A DNA stretch of 49,362 nt from Nostoc sp. NOS(2021) (lineage in GTDB: Bacteria; Cyanobacteriota; Cyanobacteriia; Cyanobacteriales; Nostocaceae). The notes below the pieces were generated by a model. It saw nothing but the letters and a program-made list of their open reading frames with translations. It had not been told where the DNA came from and did no database searches. Below are positions 27,912-36,200 of the stretch, in pieces. How positions within the stretch are numbered: position 1 is the stretch's first letter; every line of letters starts with the position of its first letter. A program made the translations under genes and the position numbers. The stretch is taken from contig NZ_JABXKM010000034.1 of the NCBI RefSeq assembly GCF_017115025.1, positions 8,217 to 57,578 on the forward strand. Reading direction: 5' to 3'.

Positions 27912-28049
27912 CAATACGCTTGGGTTAAGGCTTAACTCTTTGTCAAAGTCAATTTTTTTAACGAACCGCGTTCGCGTAGCGTCTCCAAGAGTTGGACGCA
28001 AAGGAAGAGAAGAAAGAGAAGGAAGAAATCCTTAACTGAACTGTATTGA
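27912..28049. mobile_element. MITE, CAATACGG-ended family, copy C
   Basis: A 138-bp element with ends CAATACGCTTGGGTTAAG and, reverse-complemented, CAATACAGTTCAGTTAAG. The core is nearly the same as in copy B and in the same orientation. It is flanked by the exact 9-bp duplication CCTAAAATC (27903-27911 and 28050-28058). It lies between the TPR gene and the NicO gene, where it may separate a former operon or change the NicO promoter. Confidence 0.85.
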
Positions 28050-28079
28050 CCTAAAATCGGCTTTTCTTCAATCTAAAAT

Positions 28080-29450
28080 CTAAAATCCAAAATCCAAAAT
28101 TGCTTGACGAGCTTCATCAGCATACTTGTGATGAAATTGAGGGTTGAGGCTAACAGCTTGAGTTAGTCGCTTTATTGCTTCTTCACGATTACCTAAGTGA
28201 AGTGCAATCATGCCAGCATGGAATTGCAGCAAAGCATCCTCTGTCCCAAAGCGAGTCGCCCGTTGTGCTGCCCTTTGCGCTTCTTGCCATTGCCCATTAG
28301 CCGCAGCTGCCCAAGCTAAAGTATCCTCTGCATATACATCATCTCGCACTGCTACTTCACTACGGGCAATCTGTAGAGCCTCTGTTAAATGAATTCCGTG
28401 TTCGGTGTAGTAGACTGCTAAAGCGCGATCGTAGATTCCTTTAACTTTGCTCAGGTAAGCTACTACCCCGATCAAATCTTCAGTTTCAGTTGCACTTTTT
28501 TCGTCTCCCAAAGCTAGTTGAGCATCAGCCTTATACCCCAGCGTTTCTACCTGTGGCATCAGTTCTATACCCTGGTTTGCGATATTTAGAACATCCTGCC
28601 AGCGATGCTGTGCCGCATAGAGGCGGGCTAATCCTGTAAACGCAGCTATATGCCGTGGGAAGAGGTCAAAAGCTTCCCGATATCGCTGCTCAGACAGGGC
28701 AAAATCCCCGACTGCAAAAGCCAGATCCCCAGTCCGCACATGAAACCAAGCACGAGTTTCGGCGCTCATCGTGTAGAAAGAGTCCATCTCCTGCATAGCC
28801 TCATCAAGTAGTTGCCGTGCCGAGGCGAGATTGCCAGTTAACTCTAAGTAACGGGCGACAACTACGTTATGACCAGAGTTCGATTCTTCCTCAGCAAGGT
28901 TCTGCAAGAGTTGATGAGTTGCTTCATAGTTACCCAACTCCATCTGAATCGATGCCTTCAGTGAGACAATATTGGGATTATCAAGAGATGAATTATTTAA
29001 CACATCTAAAGCTGATCGAAACTGATGTTGAGATAGTAAAGCTGATGCTAGGAGCATAGAAGAAACCTCATTATGGCGCGGCTGTAGTGCCAGGGATCTA
29101 CGTGCCGCTTGTTCTGCTCGTAACACATCTTCCACATCTGCCACTTCTCGAAAGCGCCTCAAATATTGATCGGCCAACAGACGTAAAAATATTGGGGAAT
29201 TAGGAGATTGGGCAACTTTCTCCTCATAGACGCTGATAATATGCGATCGCTGTAAATAATCGGGGAAGACTAAATCTGACTGCTGAACTGGTAATATCTG
29301 CCTGGAATTAACAGTCAGCAGTTGCACGGTAGAGGAATATATACCTGACTTACCATTGGTGTAGCCTAAACTTAGCGCTTCTATATCAGAGGGTCTTAGT
29401 AAAACCAGTAGGCTAGTCAGCGCTAACACCCATAGTATTCGTAGATGCAT
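28080..29450 (-). CDS. TPR-repeat protein, probably exported or membrane-anchored
   Basis: 456 residues. An N-terminal hydrophobic stretch (ILWVLALTSLLVLLRPSDIE) looks like a signal or anchor. The remainder is helical, with tetratricopeptide units. The clearest ones are AEQAARRSLALQPRHNEVSS, SEQRYREAFDLFPRHIAAFT, ALQFHAGMIALHLGNREEA-type and EEAIKRLTQAVSLNPQFHHK at the end. TPRs mediate protein contacts; no catalytic motif is seen. It begins 5 bp behind the DUF4331 gene, so the two are certainly one transcription unit. The shared extracytoplasmic location suggests it acts with DUF4331 on the outer face of the membrane. Confidence 0.8.
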   Translation of the reverse strand: MHLRILWVLALTSLLVLLRPSDIEALSLGYTNGKSGIYSSTVQLLTVNSRQILPVQQSDLVFPDYLQRSHIISVYEEKVAQSPNSPIFLRLLADQYLRRFREVADVEDVLRAEQAARRSLALQPRHNEVSSMLLASALLSQHQFRSALDVLNNSSLDNPNIVSLKASIQMELGNYEATHQLLQNLAEEESNSGHNVVVARYLELTGNLASARQLLDEAMQEMDSFYTMSAETRAWFHVRTGDLAFAVGDFALSEQRYREAFDLFPRHIAAFTGLARLYAAQHRWQDVLNIANQGIELMPQVETLGYKADAQLALGDEKSATETEDLIGVVAYLSKVKGIYDRALAVYYTEHGIHLTEALQIARSEVAVRDDVYAEDTLAWAAAANGQWQEAQRAAQRATRFGTEDALLQFHAGMIALHLGNREEAIKRLTQAVSLNPQFHHKYADEARQAILDFGF

Positions 29451-29455
29451 AAACC

Positions 29456-30733
29456 CTACAAAGGATTACCTAAATAAGGGAAGTCAGAAAGAAAGTTAGC
29501 ATTATTAGGCCCAACATTATCCGTAGTCAGCCCCGGAATTTCCCCTGTAGTAATCCCTGTAACTGCATTACCAAAAACAACAGATGCTGTTACATCAATT
29601 ACGTCATCTTTTGGTCTTCTACCACCAAAGTTGTTGCCTAACTGAGTACCAAAATAACTACCGCTAGGTTTGGAAAGGTCAGCTTGGATAACATCAGGAA
29701 TCGCCACTGAGATCACTGCATTGGCTATCCCTTGAGGTCTACCGATCGCGTTGACAAAGGCTTGAATGAATTGGGATTGATTGCTAGCGTCTTGCGTTGG
29801 TGTCTGAAGATTACTATTATTATGAGCTTTAAAGTCCATAAAAAGTTCATTCAGGGCTGGAACTGCTAACCGCTCAATCTGAGCAAAATTCCGATCTCTG
29901 AGTCTAGGACTTTTAACACTAGTTGTCATCCAAACACCAATCTTGCCACTACCAAGCAGTTTCCTGGGTAGCTCAACAATAATTGAGTGGACATTGAATG
30001 GAGCTAGGGTGTCTTGTGCTTGTCCAGGTGGTCTAAAGGAAAGAACTTGGAAGGGAGGACTGGGATTAGGCTGAAGACTATAGTTCCGATCCGGGATGAT
30101 TTTGAAGAACTGTTCTAGATCGAAAAAGAACGGGTCTTTGCGTGTGCCAACAAAGAACTTTATGCCGTTAGATGCGGAGAATGTTTGGTTAAGTTGCCCT
30201 GTCAAACTTACTGGAAGCAAAGCTGAGTCTGTTCCTGCTATGATTGGACGACTTGGGCCGCGGACTGTAACAGTTTGTTGTAAGCGTGTGCGATTTATAT
30301 TGAATTGGAGTACGACATCTTCAATACTGTCGCCAGTGTTATCAATCTTGAACTGATAAATAACATTTGGATCGAATGGTCTGATTTCACCAGAAACGAT
30401 CAGAGGGTCGAAATCCATGATCAGGACAGCATTGTTGGGGTCTGCCGGACTCTCAAACACATACAAATCTGTGAGATCCGCAGCAGTGAGCTTAGTCGCA
30501 AGAAAAGTTGTGTCCTGGTGGTCTGAAGCCAAAGCTTTAGGGGTTGCATAAATTAGGACTACGAGCAAAATAGCAATAATTGCCACTAGGGTACGAAAAA
30601 AACGAGTAGCTCTAGTCCAATATAGCGATCGCTTGAGCGGAAAAAATGCCGCCATATTTTGCACTAGTTTATCTATAAGTACCCAGACTTCAGTTGGTAT
30701 AAAAGAGGTGAAACTCCGAGCATTTATTCTCAT
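29456..30733 (-). CDS. DUF4331-family exported protein
   Basis: 425 residues. A hydrophobic segment (about 44-68) ends in ALASDHQDT, a likely signal-peptidase site after an unusually long N-terminal region of about 40 residues. Right after it come TDLYVFESPADPNNAVLIM, then the repeated beta-rich pattern and the closing PYLGNPL that mark DUF4331, an exported family of unknown function. Members often stand beside TPR proteins and transporters. First gene of a tight minus-strand pair; the TPR gene starts 5 bp after its stop. An earlier Met, closer to the hydrophobic segment, could be the true start (MAAFFPLKR), which would give a normal signal-peptide length. Confidence 0.85.
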   Translation of the reverse strand: MRINARSFTSFIPTEVWVLIDKLVQNMAAFFPLKRSLYWTRATRFFRTLVAIIAILLVVLIYATPKALASDHQDTTFLATKLTAADLTDLYVFESPADPNNAVLIMDFDPLIVSGEIRPFDPNVIYQFKIDNTGDSIEDVVLQFNINRTRLQQTVTVRGPSRPIIAGTDSALLPVSLTGQLNQTFSASNGIKFFVGTRKDPFFFDLEQFFKIIPDRNYSLQPNPSPPFQVLSFRPPGQAQDTLAPFNVHSIIVELPRKLLGSGKIGVWMTTSVKSPRLRDRNFAQIERLAVPALNELFMDFKAHNNSNLQTPTQDASNQSQFIQAFVNAIGRPQGIANAVISVAIPDVIQADLSKPSGSYFGTQLGNNFGGRRPKDDVIDVTASVVFGNAVTGITTGEIPGLTTDNVGPNNANFLSDFPYLGNPL

Positions 30734-31169
30734 AGTTGCCCTTCTTGAGGTGTTTTGTCTCTACTATTGTATGTGTGTACGTGGAAATAGCAAGTTGATA
30801 GCAAGTTGATTCAGATTTCAAAAAAGATTGCGGTTATTACTGAAGTGCCTCACAGCTTATTGGCTCCTACTACTCACTTAACAGAGCAAAACTTGCTCAC
30901 TTCTTTATAGTTTAAGGTTTGAAGACTTATGTAATACATAAGCACTAGATAGGATTTGGGTATTTCAGCCGTGTTGTCCACCAATTGCTATTTAGTAGTC
31001 CGCATACTACTTTTCTATTACTTACAAGCGAGTGAAACTTACTCCTACCGAGAAACAAGCTACGTGTAGCATCTGGTAGAGTTGCGATCGCAATGATTTC
31101 AGCAAGTTGACATTTCGTTGCATAGTTAGGTTTATTCGTACCTACCTACTTACAAATTTACAGACTTAC
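30734..31169. other. Intergenic promoter region, no gene seen
   Basis: About 435 bp between the divergent DUF4331 and DUF2256 transcription units, up to the MITE at 31170. AT-rich, with a few degenerate repeat words (GCGTAGCATCTGGTAGAG-like near 31063). No tRNA, riboswitch or clear operator was recognised. Confidence 0.5.
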
Positions 31170-31260
31170 AGGACTTACGCAAACAATAGCTGAAACCCTT
31201 ATTTTTAGGTAGGGGCAATTCATGAATTGCCCCTACAGCGTCTAGTTTTGCGTAAGTCCT
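31170..31260. mobile_element. MITE, AGGACTTACGCA-ended family, copy 1
   Basis: A 91-bp element with terminal inverted repeats AGGACTTACGCAA and TTGCGTAAGTCCT. In the middle is a perfect 28-bp palindrome whose left half is GTAGGGGCAATTCA (31209-31236). The long arm (39 bp) is on the left. A second copy in the opposite orientation lies at 32596-32687. Confidence 0.85.
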
Positions 31261-31446
31261 AACTTACTTAAGAGTTGAACCATCTGTCCATAGTTTTGTA
31301 TTCCCAGCCAAGTAGCTAAAAAATAACTCTAAAGATAGATTGACATTATATTTGTTCGCTGAAAGTATCCTCCCTTCGTGGCAAACTGGATTATAATTGT
31401 CTTCCATCTCTCTCAGAAATCAAATTATCGTATAGACAGTAATTAT

Positions 31447-31641
31447 ATGGGACGTGTTCGTTCTAAATCTGACCTACCTACAAAAATCTGTCCGGTATGT
31501 CAACGTCCTTTCACATGGCGTAAAAAGTGGCAAGATTGCTGGGACGATGTGAAATACTGCTCAGAACGTTGTCGTCGTCGCCGTTCTGAAGCTCAAAATG
31601 AAACTAACCGCGACACAGACGCAAATAGCGCAAGGGATTAA
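31447..31641 (+). CDS. DUF2256 small zinc-binding-type protein
   Basis: A 64-residue basic protein. The start at the ATG 31447 (MGRVRSK) matches the usual family length; an in-frame upstream start at 31378 would add 23 unrelated residues. The domain is KICPVCQRPFTWRKKW followed by WDDVKYCSERCRRRR, four cysteines in two C-x2-3-C pairs that should hold one zinc ion. Function is unknown, although such proteins commonly accompany small housekeeping genes. Its stop overlaps the start of the peptidase gene (TAATG), so translation of the two is probably coupled. Confidence 0.88.
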   Translation: MGRVRSKSDLPTKICPVCQRPFTWRKKWQDCWDDVKYCSERCRRRRSEAQNETNRDTDANSARD

Positions 31642-32594
31642 TGGAGTCACAGGTGCAACCTAAATTAATTATTCATGGCGGGGCTGGTAGTTCTCTCCAC
31701 GGTAAAGGAGGATTGGAAGCGGTGCGCCGATCGCTCTATATAGTAGTAGAAGAAATCTATTCTCTGCTATTGTCAGGAGCAACTGCCTCTGAGGCGGTGG
31801 TGCAGGGTTGCCAAATGCTCGAAGATAACCCCCGCTTTAATGCCGGTACTGGTTCAGTATTGCAATCTGATGGGCAAATCCGCATGAGTGCTTCCCTGAT
31901 GGATGGTGCATCAGGGCGATTTAGTGGTGTGATTAATATCTCGCGCGTGAAAAATCCGATTGATTTAGCGCAATTTTTACAAAACTCACCAGACCGAGTG
32001 CTATCGGATTTAGGATCGGCTGAGTTGGCGCGGGAAATGCAAATTCCCAGCTATAACGCTTTAACTGATTTGCGGTTACAAGAGTGGATACAAGAGCGCC
32101 AGGATAACTTTAAAAGCACAATGGCTGGCGTGGTAGCAGAACCTGAACTGATAGAAAGCAGCAATGCGGGACGCGGTACCATCGGCGTAGTAGCTTTAGA
32201 TGCCTACGGTAGGCTAGCTGCTGGCACTTCTACTGGTGGTAAGGGATTTGAGCGGATTGGGCGGGTAAGTGATTCGGCGATGCCAGCAGGTAATTATGCT
32301 ACTAGTAATGCTGGTGTGAGCTGTACTGGAATTGGCGAAGATATCATTGATGAGTGTTTAGCCCCACGGATTGTAGTGCGTGTCACTGATGGGATGTCGC
32401 TGAAGGATGCCATGCAGCGATCGTTTGGGGAAGCGCACCAGAACAAACGGGATTTGGGAGCGATCGCCTTAGATGTCAGTGGAGCGATCGCTTGGGGGAA
32501 AACCAGCGAAATCTTACTCGCCGCCTACCACAATGGCGAAAAAATTGGCGACACCTTGGAATGGAATGATAGTGAATTGATTGGCTATTGTTGA
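31641..32594 (+). CDS. iaaA: Isoaspartyl peptidase / plant-type L-asparaginase
   Basis: An Ntn-hydrolase of 317 residues that splits isoaspartyl dipeptides and hydrolyses asparagine. The precursor cuts itself before the nucleophile Thr180 (in AGRGTIGVVALD), giving alpha and beta chains. Other family marks are IIHGGAGS near the N-terminus, NPRFNAGTGSVLQ (glycine-rich loop) and STGGKGFERIGRVSDS (substrate Thr-Gly-Gly). All key residues are present and length is typical. The start overlaps the DUF2256 stop by one base. The stop lies one base before a MITE. In cyanobacteria the enzyme is associated with cyanophycin dipeptide breakdown (beta-aspartyl-arginine), a plausible role here. Confidence 0.95.
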   Translation: MESQVQPKLIIHGGAGSSLHGKGGLEAVRRSLYIVVEEIYSLLLSGATASEAVVQGCQMLEDNPRFNAGTGSVLQSDGQIRMSASLMDGASGRFSGVINISRVKNPIDLAQFLQNSPDRVLSDLGSAELAREMQIPSYNALTDLRLQEWIQERQDNFKSTMAGVVAEPELIESSNAGRGTIGVVALDAYGRLAAGTSTGGKGFERIGRVSDSAMPAGNYATSNAGVSCTGIGEDIIDECLAPRIVVRVTDGMSLKDAMQRSFGEAHQNKRDLGAIALDVSGAIAWGKTSEILLAAYHNGEKIGDTLEWNDSELIGYC

Positions 32595-32595
32595 T

Positions 32596-32687
32596 AGGAC
32601 TTACGCATCAAGTACGAAATGTAGGGGCAATTCATGAATTGCCCCTACGGTAAATCAAGGCTTTCACTGGCTTTTTGCGTAAGTCCT
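32596..32687. mobile_element. MITE, AGGACTTACGCA-ended family, copy 2 (inverted)
   Basis: A 92-bp element with the same ends and the same perfect 28-bp central palindrome (32621-32648) as copy 1. The 39-bp long arm is on the right, so it is inverted relative to copy 1. GTTGAT occurs just outside both ends (32590-32595 and 32691-32696), a possible but offset target duplication. It starts one base after the iaaA stop. Confidence 0.85.
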
Positions 32688-32704
32688 GACGTTGATTCAT
32701 TATC

Positions 32705-33082
32705 CTAAATATTCAAAAATTGATGTGCTGATCTGCGAACTTTTCGTTTTGTTTTGTTGTGCCAGTAAACTGTAATAATTTCTGGGGTAGGAAGTCCTAT
32801 TTTACATATAACTCGTAACCCGCGAAGCTCATCTATAAATGGGGCATAAACAGTATTACGCAAATTTTTATCGAGTAGGGTAAACCTAATATCTCGACAA
32901 TGAAAGTCTTTCTCACCATATAAAAGAGCAATGTTCATCATCGTTTCATTAATTGCTCGTTGTTGTTTACGTCTTTCTGTATGGTTATGGTCTTTAGGAT
33001 TGGTTTTGACTTTGAGTGTGCCAAGTTTGTTTTTATTTTCATCACTCTGGAATATCTGATTTAGTTTTTTGTGAGTATTCAT
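32705..33082 (-). CDS. DUF4258-like small basic protein
   Basis: A 125-residue, lysine/arginine-rich protein. The core HTERRKQQRAINETMMNIAL, then LYGEKDFHCRDIRFTLLD and the closing LRGLRVICKIG with ITVYWHNK, has the helix-strand order of DUF4258, a small fold related to RelE/BrnT-like toxins. The match is by eye only. It is divergent from the NACHT gene; the two share a 157-bp control region with a strong inverted repeat. If it is a toxin-like gene, its placement next to an NLR-type defence protein would make sense, but no antitoxin gene is visible. Confidence 0.6.
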   Translation of the reverse strand: MNTHKKLNQIFQSDENKNKLGTLKVKTNPKDHNHTERRKQQRAINETMMNIALLYGEKDFHCRDIRFTLLDKNLRNTVYAPFIDELRGLRVICKIGLPTPEIITVYWHNKTKRKVRRSAHQFLNI

Positions 33083-33144
33083 AATGCTTTGTCTTTAGGT
33101 TGATGATTCGAGAATATCTAGATTGCAACTAATAATCCAGAGCA

Positions 33145-33182
33145 GAACAGTTCAGATTGAAGTGAACTATTCTGAACTGTTC
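33145..33182. promoter_or_regulatory. 12-bp perfect inverted repeat in the shared NACHT control region
   Basis: GAACAGTTCAGA (33145-33156) and TCTGAACTGTTC (33171-33182) are exact reverse complements separated by 14 bases. The site lies 58 bp before the NACHT ATG at 33240 and about 60 bp from the divergent DUF4258-like start. It could be an operator for a dimeric regulator, including the HTH of the NACHT protein itself, or a hairpin in the 5' leader. Confidence 0.6.
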
Positions 33183-33239
33183 ATTTTATTTTTAATTGAC
33201 TATGATGCTGTTAGTTGTCCTAAATATCACCTGTTACCC

Positions 33240-36200
33240 ATGACTACAGCACATACATCCGGTAGTATTCGAGTCACGCCTGAAGGATTACAGAAAGTCA
33301 TCAACAGAATGGCTGAACTAGAAAAGGACAGAGATCCATACACAAAAGGTTGGACACAAGAAGACCTAGTAAATAAGTCTGGCTCAAGTCTCAGTACAGT
33401 CAAACGGTTCCTGAAAGGAGAATCAATTAGTAAACCTCATGTAATTTGGATTACTGGTGCTTTGAATTTAGACCCATTAGAAGTTATTTCACCGAAAGAA
33501 TGGAATCAGGATACTGGCAATTTAGAAATTGACTGGTGGGAAGTTTGCCACAGAATGCTAGACAACCAGCAAGAACAGCAACGCATCAGACGCAAAGCCT
33601 CAGAAATGGGATTTGAAGTAAATGTTCATGTGCCACTGGGTTTGGTGGAACGCAAACAGCAACAACGGCGGGATGAGAATGTTGAGAGAGGACAGGTTTA
33701 TCAGCTAGAAAAGGAAGTCATTACCAAAACCTACGAACATAATGATTTTCTGGAAGAGGTAATAAGTCAACGTTCTGCTCGAAAAAACAAGCACGTTGCT
33801 ATAGTTGGGGAACCGGGAGCAGGGAAGACTACTTTACTGAGTGCGATCGCTTCACACATCAAAGACAATACGCAACACCTACCCATCTTTATATCTCTCG
33901 GTAGCTTGCAAGGCATGACCTTAGAGGATTATTTACTCAAAAAATGGCTTCCAGATGCAATGAGATTGGTTAATCCTCAATTTATTCCTAGTTCAGAAAT
34001 AGAAAATCAGTTAATCACACGCTTTTATCAAAGTGGTGTTTGGTTATTGTTAGATGGTGTAGATGAAATGGGGGAATCTTCACCTGTAGAAGCGTTAAAT
34101 AAAATTTCTAGAGAATTGACAAACTGCTTAGGACAAGCACGGGTAGTTTTGACTTGTCGGTTAAATGTTTGGGATGCCAGTCTAAATAATAATATATTGC
34201 CTAGTTTCGATACCTATAAAACCCAGGAATTTCAACCAGAACAAGTTAATGAATTTATTGATAAATGGTTTAAATGCGCTGAGAGTATACAGCAAGGTGA
34301 AGAACTAAAAGCAAAATTAATAGAACCTGGAAAAGAGCGGATTCCTGAATTAGTTATCAATCCTTTGAGATTATCTTTATTATGTCAAATTTTTTATCAA
34401 AATGAAGAGGGAGAATTACCAGAAACTAAAGCTGAATTTTATGAAATATTCACTCGTTATTTTTATGAATGGAAACCAGAATTAGTGCCTGATGTTATTA
34501 ATTCATATCAATTAAAGAAGGAATTGCACCAAGCTTTAGGTAAATTAGCTTTAGCTGGAATTAATAGCGATTTAAAATTTAGATTAAAGCGAAGTTTAGC
34601 GGTTGAGGAAATGGGTGAGAAGTTATTCAAATTAGCCTATGATTTAGGTTGGTTGAATCAAGTAGACAGAGATGCTGTAAATGATGAAGATGTTTATGCG
34701 TTTTTCCATCCTAACTTTCAGGAATATTTTGCAGCTTTGATAATTGATGATTGGCATTATTTTTTGAATCATGTTCCAAATAATCCAGAAGAGGGTATTT
34801 ATCGGATTTTTGAACCGCAGTGGAAGGAAGTAATGTTACTGTGGATTGGACGTAAAAATGTTGAAAAAGAGCAAAAAGAATCTTTTCTCAGCACATTGAT
34901 AGATTTATCGAATGATTGTGAATTTTCTTACTTTTACTATGAACAACCTGATTTTTTGGGAGCTTTACTAATAGTTGAGTTTCCTAATTTCAGTCGCAGT
35001 CATGAAATAGTTAAGAACATAGTTGAATACAGTTTTGGATATTTTGATGCCAACAATCAAAGATGGGAAAAATCACCTTTATTTATAGTTAAACGTGCAA
35101 AAGAAGTTCTTAACCTAACTAATGCTTCTCATCTAGTTTATGCTCTTTTGAATGAACGAGAAATATTGCTATATGCTAAAGAATATATGGATAAAAACAT
35201 ATTTTCAGAATTATCTTCTGACATTTTTTGGACTTTAAATAAAGTTGATCATAACAATGATTTTGTAATTAATCAGATCATACACTGGATCAAAGAAGCT
35301 GAATATTGGTCTAATGATGATTATGACAATCCTAAAACATTGCCCTATGATGAAATTATGACAAGCAACCCAGATATAATTAATAAATTGTCAGAAATGC
35401 TTATTAAAAGCTACAATTCTATTATTGATAAACGGAGAATAGAACAAATTAAAAAACAAATAAAGGAAAATCAAGTTAGCCAGCAGAATACTGATCATCA
35501 TATAAAGTATGATAGTTCTTTGATGCCTAATGATGTAGATACCATGCTGGAAAAATTAAATGCATATAATGCAGAAGAAGACAGGTTAAATGAGTTAGTG
35601 CAATTAGATGAAAATACACTAAAAATAGCAAAACTATTTAATACATTAACAGAAACATTGACAAGAATTGCTCCTAATAATCAGAATATAATCAATTTGT
35701 TAATCAATATATTCAAAAAAGAATGGGATAATGTTAATTTTGATCATGATTTTTGTTTGAAATTAGTCACAAGTATAGATAAAGTTAAAGCTAATAAACA
35801 AGAATTAATCGATTTTCTGAATGAAAAATTGCTTGATAATCATTTTATTGATGATTATCGTCACTGCTGTATTGCAGAATATTTGCTAAAAATTGAACCA
35901 GAAAATCATATTGCTATCAATATCTTAAATAAATCGCTACCAAAGATCAAGGATGATAAAATGACCTTGCGAATAGCCTCAGCATTAGTTGAAACTAACA
36001 CTGATAATCATGAAATTATAAATACTCTTGTACGGTTACTTGACGATAGGAAAATAAACGAGCCTCAACAAAACATTCGCCTAGACGCTAAATCACTTTC
36101 CAACTTTCTTTCTGACGCTGAATCAATTTCCAACTTTCTTTCTAAAGTTACTCCTGAAAAAGTAATAAGCTGCTTGGCTAAAATGGCGTATCAATGTAAT

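Noticed and set aside
25866..28058. NicO gene with two direct MITE copies as a composite transposon
   Set aside because: Each MITE has its own different 9-bp duplication; a composite transposon would share one duplication at the outer ends only.
33123..33239. Upstream TTG start for the NACHT protein
   Set aside because: It would translate through the inverted repeat and give 39 residues unlike the family. The ATG at 33240 leads straight into the HTH region.
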